Source of the DNA: Pseudoalteromonas umbrosa
Lineage (GTDB): Bacteria; Pseudomonadota; Gammaproteobacteria; Enterobacterales; Alteromonadaceae
Length of the DNA stretch: 64,000 nt
NCBI RefSeq assembly: GCF_030125375.1
Contig: NZ_JASJUU010000008.1
Coordinates: forward strand, 183,384-247,383
Reading direction: 5' to 3'
In this document: positions 8,767-18,590 of the stretch, in pieces
Layout: each line of letters opens with the position of its first letter
How positions within the stretch are numbered: the stretch's first letter is position 1
Notes under the pieces: model-generated
Told to the model about the DNA's origin: nothing
The model's input: the letters and a program-made list of their open reading frames with translations, nothing else
Database searches by the model: none
Program-made: the position numbers and the translations under genes

Positions 8767-11700
8767 CTATTTTGTTACAACAGCAGCGCCACGAGTCCAT
8801 GGTCCACCCGCATCAATCACTGATTGTTGTAGACTCGGAATCGTTTGTTTCTGTAAGGCAGACACGCGTTTGATCACATCTTCTAGGCCTTGTTGCGCAT
8901 AACCAAACTGCTGACGATGCTGCTTTGTAGGACCATAAGAAGACCACAACGCAGACATCGCATAACCTAGGCGGCTAGAGATATTTGCAGGCTTTGCACC
9001 TTTACGGTTACGTGATTTCAATCCTGTCAGTTCAAAATTGATTGCATTGATATCAGCCTGAGCTTGTGCGTATGCCGACTCAAGCGAACTGATATTACCA
9101 GGTGTGCGATCTATCGCTGTACGTAATGATTGCAATGTCTTAGTGGCTTCATTTAGTGCAGCTGTTGTTGATGTGTAACGTCTTTGTACACTTTTCAGTT
9201 GCTCGCTAAACTCAGCAATGGCCTCTGCTGTAGGTCCTGAGACAGCACCTTCGGAGATCGCTTGCAATTCAAACTCGACAGGTGTAGCCAACTGAGATAC
9301 TTCACCTTTTACACGCTTGTACAGTGTAGCTGTATAAGTACCTGGCATAGCCATACGTTCAGCAGAAAATGGGTCCCACATAGGGGCTTTTTCGCCTGTA
9401 ATAGCCTGATTAGCAGCATATTCCATATCCCAAGTTACACGATGTATCCCTTTGGTTGTTTTACCTGCAACACGGTCAACAAAGTGACCTTGCGCATCAC
9501 GAATTTCAAGATAAACAGCAGGCTTTGGCTCTTGGTTTTCTTTCTCAATCGCTTCCCACGCAGGGTATTTTGGATACTTCTCTTCTTTGACTAACTCCTT
9601 TTCAGCTTGCTGACGCTGCTCTTTGGCTGTCAACAGGCTGTCTTTTAGGAAGTATGTGAGTGTTGCACCATGCTCAGGGTTATCCGCGACAAAACGATCA
9701 TCCCCGTCTGTACGACTGTGGTTTGTATCCTCTTGGTACCACTTAACCGGTCGGCCCGGTCCCATCAAGATAGCGTCTTGCTCCATGGATTTTTCAGTCA
9801 ATGTGCGCAATGGCGTATAGTCATCAAGAATATAAATACCGCGTCCAAAGGTGCCTGCAACTAAGTCATTTTCACGGCGCTGTATTTTAACGTCACGTGT
9901 AGAAATCGTAGGAATACCACCATTGAGTTCAATCCATTTTTTACCACCATCAACAGTGAAGAAAATACCAAACTCAGTGCCAATAAACAGCAGGTCTTTG
10001 TTCACATGGTCTTGGACAATACGCCAAACTAAGTGGTCCTCTGGTAAGTCTTTCGCGAGTGATTTCCAAGTTTTACCTAGGTTCGTTGACTGGATCAGAT
10101 ATGGCTTAAAATCACCATACTTGTGATTATCTAATGCAACGTACACTGTATTCGGATCAAATAAGTCCGCGCGAATATCATTCACATATGCAGTAGCAGG
10201 GACACCTTTAACACGCTTAAGATCTATTTTCTTCCAATTCTTGCCACCATCGCTGGTAACTTGAATTAAACCATCGTCAGTACCTGCCCATAAAATATTG
10301 TCATCGACCGGACTTTCAGAGAAGTTCGCAATCGTATGGTACTCAGACATTGCATATAGATCCCAGCCAGCTTCAACAGACCAAGTACGGCCCATCATTG
10401 GCGTATGCATTCGGTTGCCGTTTTTAGTCAAATCACCGGAAATAGGCGTCCAACTATCACCACGATCATCAGAGCGCCACACACGCTGTGATGCAAAGTA
10501 CACACGCTTAGGATCATGAGTAGAAACATTTACCGGCGCATCCCAATTGAAACGCTCAGCAGGATCACCCGGCAAAGGCTGAGGTTTGATATATACATTC
10601 TCACGCGTTTTAAAATCATGACGAGTCAAGTTACCCTGCTGCCATTGAGAATACATAATATCTGGGTTGCCAGGCTCAACTGCAGGCTGATGGCCGTCCC
10701 CACCTAAAGTTAAGAACCAATCTTTATTTTTGATCCCCTCAGAACGCATAGTTCTAGATGGACCGCCTTGTGTTGAGTTATCTTGTGTACCGCCATAAAC
10801 TTTATAGAACGGCTTAGAGTCATCCGGCGCGACTTTATAGAATTGGGTCAATGGCAAATTCGCCATGAAACGCCAGTTTGCCATGCGGTCATGCGACATA
10901 TAAATACCGCCATCAGAACCAATCAGTACAAAATCAGGATCGGTTGGATGGAATGCCATCGCATGGTCATCTACGTGCTTGCGCTTAGTATTGATTGGCG
11001 TCCAAGTTTTACCGCCATCGTCAGAGACTTTACTGTAGTTACTGGCAATATAAATACGGTCAAATTGATGCTTATCAGCAAAGATTTCTTGGTAATAGTG
11101 CGGACCAGTACCGCCACCTACTTCATCAGACATCTTGGTCCAGCTCTGACCGCGGTTAGCAGAGCGATATAGCCCACCTTTACGATTATCAATTTCAACA
11201 GCAGCATAAACAACATCAGGATTGATAGGAGAGATAGCTAAGCCAATTTTCCCCATATTGCCTTTTGGCAACCCAGTTTTAAGCTCTGTCCAAGTTTCCC
11301 CGCCATCATCAGAAGTATGAATACCAGAGCCTGGGCCAGTACCCACGTAAGCCTCTATTTTTCTTTGTCGAGACCAAGTGGCTGCATATAGTTTATTTGG
11401 GTTTCTTGGGTCAATCAGCAACGATGTCACACCAGTCCACTCATCTTCTGGTTTTAATACCAATTTCCAGGTTTCACCGCCATCAGTGGTTTTATATAAA
11501 CCGCGTTCGCCGCCATCTGTCCACAGTGGGCCCTGTGCTGAAACCCAAACAATGTTTGAATCTGTTGGGTGAATGATGATGTCAGAAATACGTTCAGACT
11601 TTTTCAAGCCCATGTTTTTCCATGTTTTACCACCATCCATTGACTTATAAACACCGTCACCAAAGCTGATATGGCGACCACCATTATTTTCACCCGTGCC

Positions 11701-12039
11701 CACCCAAATGATATCGGAATTGCTCGGATCAATGGTCACATCCCCTGTAGAATAAACGGCTTGTTTATCAAAAATAGGCGTCCAAGTTGTCCCCGCATTT
11801 ACCGTTTTCCAAATACCACCGGACCCCACCGCTGTATACCAAGTAGACGGATTATTTTGATCAACTTCAATATCAGCAATACGCCCTGACATATATGCAG
11901 GGCCAATATTTCGAAGTTTCATTGCTTCAAATGTTTGACTGTTAAAGATAGATTTTTCTTCATCAGATTTAGCGGCCAGCGTATTAGAGCTTGCACACGC
12001 TATAGATACAGCAATTGCTGCTTTTAATAGTGCATTCAT
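8767..12039 (-). CDS. Exported BNR/sortilin-type beta-propeller protein
   Basis: The start at ATG 12039 is preceded by GGTGGG and opens with a signal peptide (MNALLKAAIAVSIACASSNTLA). The remaining 1090-residue frame carries at least ten Asp-box (S-x-D-x-G-x-T-W) repeats between about residues 60 and 730, e.g. KTVNAGTTW, KSMDGGKTW, KTTDGGETW, HTSDDGGETW, RSANRGQSW, VSDDGGKTW, RSDDRGDSW and QSTNLGKTW, spaced as in two seven-bladed propellers of the sortilin/VPS10 or BNR type. The C-terminal third lacks repeats, with an Ig-like segment (GTYTATLYKRV) and a helical region (about 930-1070). Such proteins are usually annotated as glycosyl hydrolase-like, but no catalytic residues can be assigned. 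It is probably periplasmic or secreted, binding or degrading polymers. Confidence 0.82.
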   Translation of the reverse strand: MNALLKAAIAVSIACASSNTLAAKSDEEKSIFNSQTFEAMKLRNIGPAYMSGRIADIEVDQNNPSTWYTAVGSGGIWKTVNAGTTWTPIFDKQAVYSTGDVTIDPSNSDIIWVGTGENNGGRHISFGDGVYKSMDGGKTWKNMGLKKSERISDIIIHPTDSNIVWVSAQGPLWTDGGERGLYKTTDGGETWKLVLKPEDEWTGVTSLLIDPRNPNKLYAATWSRQRKIEAYVGTGPGSGIHTSDDGGETWTELKTGLPKGNMGKIGLAISPINPDVVYAAVEIDNRKGGLYRSANRGQSWTKMSDEVGGGTGPHYYQEIFADKHQFDRIYIASNYSKVSDDGGKTWTPINTKRKHVDDHAMAFHPTDPDFVLIGSDGGIYMSHDRMANWRFMANLPLTQFYKVAPDDSKPFYKVYGGTQDNSTQGGPSRTMRSEGIKNKDWFLTLGGDGHQPAVEPGNPDIMYSQWQQGNLTRHDFKTRENVYIKPQPLPGDPAERFNWDAPVNVSTHDPKRVYFASQRVWRSDDRGDSWTPISGDLTKNGNRMHTPMMGRTWSVEAGWDLYAMSEYHTIANFSESPVDDNILWAGTDDGLIQVTSDGGKNWKKIDLKRVKGVPATAYVNDIRADLFDPNTVYVALDNHKYGDFKPYLIQSTNLGKTWKSLAKDLPEDHLVWRIVQDHVNKDLLFIGTEFGIFFTVDGGKKWIELNGGIPTISTRDVKIQRRENDLVAGTFGRGIYILDDYTPLRTLTEKSMEQDAILMGPGRPVKWYQEDTNHSRTDGDDRFVADNPEHGATLTYFLKDSLLTAKEQRQQAEKELVKEEKYPKYPAWEAIEKENQEPKPAVYLEIRDAQGHFVDRVAGKTTKGIHRVTWDMEYAANQAITGEKAPMWDPFSAERMAMPGTYTATLYKRVKGEVSQLATPVEFELQAISEGAVSGPTAEAIAEFSEQLKSVQRRYTSTTAALNEATKTLQSLRTAIDRTPGNISSLESAYAQAQADINAINFELTGLKSRNRKGAKPANISSRLGYAMSALWSSYGPTKQHRQQFGYAQQGLEDVIKRVSALQKQTIPSLQQSVIDAGGPWTRGAAVVTK

Positions 12040-12403
12040 TTTCCCACCGATGTTGGTTTTTGTTTTTTTCAAAATCAACACTAACTTAAAAGATGCTATT
12101 AGTATGTAAATAAACGCTGAGATTACAGAAAATAGAGTCTAAAGTTATATTGTAACATTTTGTGTAAAAGTGAAACGCACAGCCATCCTTAAGTACGAAG
12201 TAAAATGAAATGAAATCGTCGGTTCGCTAACGAGAAAAAAGTAAAAATACTTATTAGTTATACAGAGTTAAAGCAGTAAAGAATAACAGCTGTGACTGTT
12301 CAATATGTGATGAGAAGTAATTCCGGTAGGGTAGTAAGGTATTTTCAGATATTGAGCCCAAACAAGTTATAATCTACTTATCGGGCCCACTTTCAATTAA
12401 CAA
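12040..12403. other. Intergenic region upstream of the BNR-protein gene
   Basis: This AT-rich 364-bp spacer lies between the 3' end of sohB and the start of the BNR-protein gene, both on the minus strand. It should hold the latter's promoter and the sohB transcript end, but no terminator hairpin, no confident promoter and no coding frame of note was seen. Confidence 0.4.
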
Positions 12404-13408
12404 TTATAATTTACTTGTCTGGATGCGAGACAGTAATTTAATCCCAAACTTTTCTGCAACCACACTTAAACCAAGACCAAAACGCTCAGCAAGCGCCTTT
12501 TTTGTTTTGTATTTTACTTTATAAAGTTGATGCGATTCATTTAGTTCTAAAAGCAGATCATCACTGGTTTTGATTTCATCAACAAGATCAAACTCTTTCG
12601 CATGAGTTGCAAACCAATGCTCGCCTGTCGCAACTTTATCAATATCCATATTAGGTCGATGCTCAGCGACAAACTGCTTAAACAAAGTGTGTGTATGTTC
12701 AATTTCGCCTTTAAACTTATTGCGACCTTGCTCAGTATTTTCACCAAACATGGTCAATGTACGCTTGTATTCACCCGCAGTAATTTGCTCAAACTCAACA
12801 TCATTCTTCTTCAAAATTTTGTTAAAGTTAGGTATTTGCGCCAGTACACCAATAGAGCCGACTATAGCAAAAGGTGCTGCTACAATTTTATCCGCTACAC
12901 ACGCCATCATATAACCGCCGCTTGCAGCTACTTTATCTACGCTAATTGTGAGTGGTAAACCAGCCTGTTTAATACGATTCAATTGAGACGCCGCTAGACC
13001 GTAGCCATGAACAACACCGCCGCCACTTTCAACATTGACCAGTACCTGATCTTTTTCTTTATTTGCAATGGTTAAAATTGCGGTTACTTCTTCACGTAAG
13101 CTTGCCACTTCATGCGCATCAATACTGCCAGAAAAATCAATAACAAACGTCTTTTTTTCCGGCTTTTCTTCAGATTCTTTTTTACTTGCTTTAAGGTGTG
13201 CTTTTAATGCTTTTTTATCAAGCGTTTGATGTAGAAACTCTTCTTTAGTTTCAGCCAATTGAGCAGATAAATCTTTAACCTCAATTTCACCCGATTTACT
13301 TTTTGGTTTTTGGCTTGCACCAACAACTAAAACAATAATAGCGCCTACAGCAATTACAATTGTCACTGCTTTAGCCAAAAATAAGCCATATTCAAACAAA
13401 AATGCCAA
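12404..13408 (-). CDS. sohB: SohB, inner-membrane S49-family peptidase
   Basis: A 334-residue signal-peptide-peptidase-like protease. An N-terminal membrane anchor (about 7-30) is followed by a Lys/Glu-rich linker and the S49 domain starting at KTFVIDFSGSIDAHE. Catalytic Ser163 lies in AASGGYMMA and the general base Lys215 in TAGEYKRTLTMFGENTE, the Ser-Lys dyad of the SppA/SohB family. The N-terminal domain matches the SohB type rather than SppA. The active site should face the periplasm, where the family degrades misfolded or membrane-derived peptides. The gene stands alone; a terminator between it and the upstream lipase gene indicates its own promoter. Confidence 0.9.
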   Translation of the reverse strand: MAFLFEYGLFLAKAVTIVIAVGAIIVLVVGASQKPKSKSGEIEVKDLSAQLAETKEEFLHQTLDKKALKAHLKASKKESEEKPEKKTFVIDFSGSIDAHEVASLREEVTAILTIANKEKDQVLVNVESGGGVVHGYGLAASQLNRIKQAGLPLTISVDKVAASGGYMMACVADKIVAAPFAIVGSIGVLAQIPNFNKILKKNDVEFEQITAGEYKRTLTMFGENTEQGRNKFKGEIEHTHTLFKQFVAEHRPNMDIDKVATGEHWFATHAKEFDLVDEIKTSDDLLLELNESHQLYKVKYKTKKALAERFGLGLSVVAEKFGIKLLSRIQTSKL

Positions 13409-13536
13409 TGCTATCTCCCAAACCCTTGTCTATAGTATGTTTAATTCAAATCATTTGACGTTAATCTTGTCTTAAAAAATGCTACATTGCAATGAAACCT
13501 TGATAACTAATCTCATTTAGGGCAATTGTGAGGCAT

Positions 13537-13564
13537 AAAAAAAGCCGCTATTAAGCGGCTTTTT
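13537..13564 (-). terminator. Intrinsic terminator after the lipase gene
   Basis: The inverted repeat AGCCGCT-attA-AGCGGCT is flanked by an A run (13537-13543) and a T run (13560-13564). It is 15 bp downstream of the lipase stop on the minus strand and would also work for plus-strand transcription. Confidence 0.8.
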
Positions 13565-13578
13565 GGTATGTATATGTA

Positions 13579-16032
13579 TTACTTCGCAATAACGGTTGTA
13601 TCTGTAATTGGTAAGATTAAACCTTTAGATGCCAAATAAGTCGCTACTTGCCTCTGCATTTCTGCTGTTGCCTGTGCATGACCCTGAGCTGTTCCGCCAG
13701 TGCGTGCATCAAACGATGGCGTTAACATTGAGCTATGGTGGCCCTGTGAGAAGTTCACAACGTAGCGCCCTGCTGTACCATCTGTTGACTGTTTAGACTC
13801 TGTCGCAGTCTCTAACCCCATCAACGCGGCAAGCGGTGTGCTGCCACCTAGCGGGTTACGCGGAAGCGTTGAAGCAGGGATCACTTGGTCACCTTTGTTT
13901 TCACCCTCACCGCCGACTACGACGCTCATGTACATAGGTGTATTTACCGCACGTACAAGTGGTGCATAGTTAAGTGGATCTGCGGTATCCAACACGGTTT
14001 GTGATGCATAAGCAAACTGATCAACGGTGCCATTGATGGCCGCAATTGATGCTAAATCACCTTCAGCTTCTAGGTTTGCAACAAATGTGTTATACGCACA
14101 TGCCGCAAATGCACTTGCGCTGCCAGCAAACGTACCACAATCAGCAACTGCTCCTTCTTGAAGGTAACTTACAAACTTTTTAGACACAGCAAGATCAGAT
14201 GCGCCTTGCACAACAGCTGTTTTTACAACTGGTCCAAACGATGCTGATTCAACTAAGAAGTTTGCAATACCAGCACCACCGCTAGAAAGTGCCGCAGGCC
14301 CTACTTTAAACAGAGGCTCTGCTGCTTTTAGCAACTCATTTTCAATTGGTAAGTTTGCATGCGCAATAAAGCTTGGTGCCACAACTGAACCCAACGATTG
14401 GCCAACGAAGCTAACATCATTGGTATTAAAGTTTAGAGGCACTTGAGAGAAGGCATTAATTGCATTTAGACCAAATCTTAATGCAAGTAAATCCGCCGTT
14501 GATTGACGAAGGTTATCACGAGCAACTAGCAGTGACTGAAGGTTCATGTAATGTAACACACTCTTAGTCGTCGCATTAAACTCGTCTACACCATCACCAT
14601 CTACGTCAATACCACGCTCACCGTGCATTGGGTGGTCTATCGCCACAGTTGCAAAACCAGCCTGAGACAGTGCTAACGTCAAGCTAAGCATGTCTTCTTT
14701 TTTACTGGTAATACCATGTTGCATAATGACCACAGGGTAGCCTGTTTCTGGCGCTTCTGACAGCGGGAATGTGATTTGCACAGGCACATTAGCAATCCAC
14801 TGCTCTTTGGGAATTACGTTGTATTTAGATACAAATTTTTGTGCATCAATACCTAGATCACGTAATTGGCCGCCTGAAAGTGCATTACACTGCGCATCAA
14901 CTGTGCCAGCTTCTGGTTCAGGCAATTGACCACCAGCTTGTGCTTTCGCTGCTGCAACGGCAACGCCGTTGTCACATAATGCCTGCCAATATGTATCAGC
15001 CAACGCGGCATCTTCACCATTTTTAGGAAGGCTTAAGTATTGCGGTAATTGGATATTACCTGTCAAGTAACGAATACCGCCAGCTGCTTGCAGTAATTCA
15101 GGTGGCAGTGCAGCAGCTAAACCTAGGTCAGTAAATTTATCAGCAACTGACATAAAGTCTTGATCAGGTACTGCTACAACCGGCTGTTTAGCAGTGCCAA
15201 ATGTTGACGCTAGCAACTGCTTGATAGTGCCAACAACAGGACCTGTCGCTTGAGTCGTCATCGCTGCTGTGTAAACGATTTCGTCAGCACCAATGGATTC
15301 ACTCGAAACAAGTGCTTGCTCATAGCTACGAATAACCGCTTGTAGAGACTTTTGCGCATCGGTTACTAGCGGCGCTTCTTGACGAAGTAATGTGTAAGTC
15401 GATGAAGGCGTTAAACTTCTGCCGCCATCAATCGTGTCTTTGATGTTGCTTGTCAGTACCGTGATATAGGTCGTATTAGACTTAAACGGTTTAACAGGAA
15501 TAACATTGATGTTTTGGCCATCTTCACTAAGCTGTGAAACAAAATCGCCAGTTGGACCAAATGTCAGCTCACTCACTACGCGGCAAGCTAACGCAGGGCT
15601 CAGATTTTGACATGCTTCAGTTTGCGCATCATCACCCATAACGACTTCAAATATACGAACTGCGCCCGGCGCTGCAACTGTCGCCGCATCTATGGTTACA
15701 CCAGTCGGCGTATTCAAACCAATTTGATATGGCATTTGTGTAGACCAACCGTCTAAACCACCAAGTGCTAGAGAAGGATCAGCGTAACCCGCGCGAGATA
15801 ATAGAGGCTTAGAGTCGCCATCAAGCTCACCAGGAATATTGAGCGTACCATCTTGTGTACCACTAAAGAGAATATCATTGGGTACGGAAATAACACCATT
15901 TGAGGGGTCAAATTTAACCGATGCAACTGGCGTTACAGGTTTGGTGTCTTGCTTTACATCTTCTAGCGTTTCACCGCCACCACAGCCTGCTAACGCAGCT
16001 GAAACAGCGAGTGGTAGTAACAGTTTCTTCAT
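13579..16032 (-). CDS. Extracellular lipase lipoprotein, Pla-1/VolA family
   Basis: An 817-residue lipoprotein (lipobox LAGC, Cys17). An N-terminal domain about 40-250 of the virulence-factor-lipase type (FDPSNGVISVPNDILFSGT..GTLNIP, SNTTYITVLT) is followed by an alpha/beta-hydrolase core: oxyanion strand VVIMQHG near 434-440, a calcium-like DVDGDGVDE loop near 477, and nucleophile Ser546 in FVGQSLGSV. A C-terminal QGHHSSML supplies the probable catalytic His. VolA of Vibrio cholerae is a surface lysophospholipase of this family, so this protein probably sits on the cell surface and hydrolyses lysophospholipids for fatty-acid scavenging. The substrate is inferred, not shown. Confidence 0.87.
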   Translation of the reverse strand: MKKLLLPLAVSAALAGCGGGETLEDVKQDTKPVTPVASVKFDPSNGVISVPNDILFSGTQDGTLNIPGELDGDSKPLLSRAGYADPSLALGGLDGWSTQMPYQIGLNTPTGVTIDAATVAAPGAVRIFEVVMGDDAQTEACQNLSPALACRVVSELTFGPTGDFVSQLSEDGQNINVIPVKPFKSNTTYITVLTSNIKDTIDGGRSLTPSSTYTLLRQEAPLVTDAQKSLQAVIRSYEQALVSSESIGADEIVYTAAMTTQATGPVVGTIKQLLASTFGTAKQPVVAVPDQDFMSVADKFTDLGLAAALPPELLQAAGGIRYLTGNIQLPQYLSLPKNGEDAALADTYWQALCDNGVAVAAAKAQAGGQLPEPEAGTVDAQCNALSGGQLRDLGIDAQKFVSKYNVIPKEQWIANVPVQITFPLSEAPETGYPVVIMQHGITSKKEDMLSLTLALSQAGFATVAIDHPMHGERGIDVDGDGVDEFNATTKSVLHYMNLQSLLVARDNLRQSTADLLALRFGLNAINAFSQVPLNFNTNDVSFVGQSLGSVVAPSFIAHANLPIENELLKAAEPLFKVGPAALSSGGAGIANFLVESASFGPVVKTAVVQGASDLAVSKKFVSYLQEGAVADCGTFAGSASAFAACAYNTFVANLEAEGDLASIAAINGTVDQFAYASQTVLDTADPLNYAPLVRAVNTPMYMSVVVGGEGENKGDQVIPASTLPRNPLGGSTPLAALMGLETATESKQSTDGTAGRYVVNFSQGHHSSMLTPSFDARTGGTAQGHAQATAEMQRQVATYLASKGLILPITDTTVIAK

Positions 16033-16284
16033 TGTATTGGCTCCGACATAATTTTATTATTATTGTTACCTCAGCCAGCGCTCACCCTTGCCTCAAGAAT
16101 GTAAGCATTAATAAGCTGCCGAGAATAATTCGTTAAAACTATGTAATTTTGCTTTTAATAAGACATTAGACCAGTTTAACTTAACGCAAAGTGTAGCCTT
16201 TCGCCACTCATATTTGCAATAAATTCGATAACTTGCGTCATGACTATGATAAAATATAGCAAATGTATTTGTTCGAGGTCCAAT

Positions 16285-17028
16285 ATGCAAACATATAATG
16301 CAGCTAGTAATGCACTAGAAAATAAAGTGATTTTGGTCACAGGTGCGGGTGACGGTATCGGTCGTATTGCCGCTATCAATTATGCCAAGCATGGCGCCAC
16401 TGTGATTTTGTTAGGGAAAACTACTAGCAAACTAGAAGCGGTTTATGATGAAATCATCAATGCCGGTTATCCACAGCCAGCCATTGTGCCATTGGACCTT
16501 AAAGGCGCAACTAAACAACACTACCGAGATCTAGCTTCTACGATTGAACAACAATTTGGTAAGTTAGACGGCCTTCTTAATAATGCAGCGATTTTAGGCA
16601 CTATGGGCCCGCTAGAGCATTTCTGCGTATCGACCTTTGAAAACGTCATGAAAGTCAATGTCACTGCACAGGCGATGATCACACGCTTCTTATTCCCGGT
16701 CATGCGTAAAGCACCCAGCGCCTCTATTATTTTTACTTCTTCAGGTGTAGGACGCCAAGGGCGCGAGTTTTGGGGTGCCTATGCTATCTCAAAATTTGCC
16801 ACTGAAGGCATGATGCAAACATGGGCTTGTGAAGTGGGCAAAACCAATATTCGCGTCAACTGTATCAATCCAGGTGCAACCCGTACAAGTATGCGTGAAG
16901 CCGCCTTCCCTGGTGAAGACAGAGACAAGCTAAAAACTGCGGAAGATTTGATGCCAACTTATTTATACTTGATGTCAGATGACTCACTAGAAGTGAACGG
17001 CCAATCGATTGATGCACAGCCTAAATAA
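16285..17028 (+). CDS. yciK: YciK-type short-chain dehydrogenase/reductase
   Basis: The ATG at 16285, with GAGG 6 bases upstream, replaces the longer reading from 16240. The 247-residue SDR protein has the cofactor motif TGAGDGIG, the NNAA motif in LLNNAAILG, catalytic Ser in FTSSGVGRQG and Tyr/Lys in YAISK. The absence of an acidic residue after the second strand (LLGKTTSK) suggests NADP preference. YciK homologues are conserved beside the trp/rluB/scp region of gammaproteobacteria, as here. The substrate is unknown. Confidence 0.87.
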   Translation: MQTYNAASNALENKVILVTGAGDGIGRIAAINYAKHGATVILLGKTTSKLEAVYDEIINAGYPQPAIVPLDLKGATKQHYRDLASTIEQQFGKLDGLLNNAAILGTMGPLEHFCVSTFENVMKVNVTAQAMITRFLFPVMRKAPSASIIFTSSGVGRQGREFWGAYAISKFATEGMMQTWACEVGKTNIRVNCINPGATRTSMREAAFPGEDRDKLKTAEDLMPTYLYLMSDDSLEVNGQSIDAQPK

Positions 17029-17052
17029 ATATTTATATTTGCGCTAAAATTA

Positions 17053-17078
17053 AAAAAGGGCCAATCGGCCCTTTTTTA
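17053..17078. terminator. Bidirectional intrinsic terminator between yciK and rluB
   Basis: Arms AAAAAAGGGCC and GGCCCTTTTTT enclose a short loop (aatc). The A/T runs on both sides allow termination of yciK (+) and of the rluB-containing operon (-). Confidence 0.85.
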
Positions 17079-17090
17079 ATGCACTTACTA

Positions 17091-17951
17091 TTATCGACGC
17101 TTAGTTTGCTTCAAACGTTGATTATGCTTGTGGACAGCCTTTCTGATACGATTCACTTTAGCACGCTTATCTTTGCGCTTTTCAGGCATCACAGATAACT
17201 TAGTTTGTGTCTCAGGTCTCAGGCTCACTGATTTTCTCAAGTAGTTCACGTCTTCTAGCGCCAATTCTTCCCAGCCGCCTTGTGGTAGACGTTTATTCAG
17301 CTCAAGCTTACCGTAACGCACACGGATCAAGCGTGATACTTCAACTTCTTGTGATTGCCATAAACGACGTACTTCGCGGTTACGACCTTCTGTTAGCGTT
17401 ACATTAAACCACTTATTGATCCCTTCGCCACCACGCGGTTTAATTGATAAGAACTTAGCTGGACCATCCTCTAATTCAACACCTTGTGAAAGTGTTTTCA
17501 AGGTTTGATTCGTGACCTCACCAAATACACGCACAGAATATTCACGCTCTACTTCGTATTTAGGGTGCATCAAACGGTTAGCCAACTCACCATCATTGGT
17601 AAAGAGTAATAAACCCGATGTATTGATATCTAATCGACCGATTGCAATCCAACGATCACCTTCTAAACGCGGTAATCTGTCAAATACTGTACGGCGGCCT
17701 TCAGGATCTTTACGTGTACATAGCTCACCCTCAGGCTTATGATACATTAAAACTCGGCAAATACGCTCTTCTTTTTGCTCAATCTTAACCACATGGCCAT
17801 CCACTCGGATCACCGCATTTTCTTCGACTCTGTCGCCTAACTTAGCAACTTTACCGTCAACACTAACACGATTTGAGTCAATGTATTTTTCCATTTCACG
17901 GCGCGAGCCAACGCCCGCACGCGCTAATACTTTTTGTAGCTTTTCACTCAT
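17091..17951 (-). CDS. rluB: 23S rRNA pseudouridine synthase RluB
   Basis: A 286-residue RsuA-family enzyme. The S4 RNA-binding domain (about 3-60, KLQKVLARAGVGSRREMEKYI) precedes a catalytic domain with GRLDINTSGLLLFTNDGELANRLMHP, where Asp of R-L-D is the nucleophile, and EGRNREVRRLWQ. The C-terminus is a basic K/R-rich tail. RluB makes pseudouridine at 2605 in helix 93 of 23S rRNA; separation from RluF/RsuA/RluE rests on the neighbourhood and length. It overlaps the end of scpB by 4 bp (ATGA-type), so the two are translationally coupled. Confidence 0.9.
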   Translation of the reverse strand: MSEKLQKVLARAGVGSRREMEKYIDSNRVSVDGKVAKLGDRVEENAVIRVDGHVVKIEQKEERICRVLMYHKPEGELCTRKDPEGRRTVFDRLPRLEGDRWIAIGRLDINTSGLLLFTNDGELANRLMHPKYEVEREYSVRVFGEVTNQTLKTLSQGVELEDGPAKFLSIKPRGGEGINKWFNVTLTEGRNREVRRLWQSQEVEVSRLIRVRYGKLELNKRLPQGGWEELALEDVNYLRKSVSLRPETQTKLSVMPEKRKDKRAKVNRIRKAVHKHNQRLKQTKRR

Positions 17952-18535
17952 TCTGATGGTTCTCTCACAGAAGGATCATTTAACATCTGATCTAGCTTCT
18001 CAGTTTGCAGCTCTGGTAGTTTTGGTAACCCATCCAGACCGTTCAATGAGAAGTAATCTAAAAATAACTTGGTCGTCGCATACAGTGCAGGCTTACCCGG
18101 CACTTCTTTGTGTCCAACAACCTTTATCCATTGTCGCTCTAACAAGCTTTTCATAATGTTAGAACTGACAGTCACCCCACGAACTTGTTCGATTTCTCCT
18201 CGAGTAATTGGCTGACGATACGCGATGAGCGCTAGCGTTTCCAAAGTTGCCCGAGAATACTTAGGGGCTTTTTCTTGCCAAAGCATATTAAGCCAAGGGC
18301 TTAAACTTGGACATGCTTGAAAGCGATATCCGCTTCCAACTTCAACAAGTCTTACACCACGTGTTTGGTAGTGCTCAAAAATCGTTTCTATCGCTTGCCC
18401 TATGCGCTGATCAGAAACATGAATATCTTGCAGCACAGTCTCTTTCATGTGCTTTTTCGATAATGGCTTATCAGCTACAAAAATCGCAGCTTCAACCAAC
18501 TCGACAAGTTGTTCATCACTGACTCGGCGTTTCAT
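17948..18535 (-). CDS. scpB: Segregation and condensation protein ScpB
   Basis: A 195-residue winged-helix kleisin-associated protein. Typical ScpB motifs are seen: LVELVEAAIFVADKPLS near the N-terminus, SGYRFQACPSL, and the conserved LSRATLETLALIAYRQPITRGEIEQVRGV-type core (here YSRATLETLALIAYRQPI). With ScpA it forms part of the SMC complex that helps chromosome segregation. Many gammaproteobacteria outside the Enterobacterales keep ScpAB. It lies 55 bp downstream of scpA and overlaps rluB by 4 bp. Confidence 0.92.
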   Translation of the reverse strand: MKRRVSDEQLVELVEAAIFVADKPLSKKHMKETVLQDIHVSDQRIGQAIETIFEHYQTRGVRLVEVGSGYRFQACPSLSPWLNMLWQEKAPKYSRATLETLALIAYRQPITRGEIEQVRGVTVSSNIMKSLLERQWIKVVGHKEVPGKPALYATTKLFLDYFSLNGLDGLPKLPELQTEKLDQMLNDPSVREPSE

Positions 18536-18590
18536 GTCACTATTTCTTCATAAGGCTAGTAGAAGGCGCGGTATTATGACAGAGCTGACA

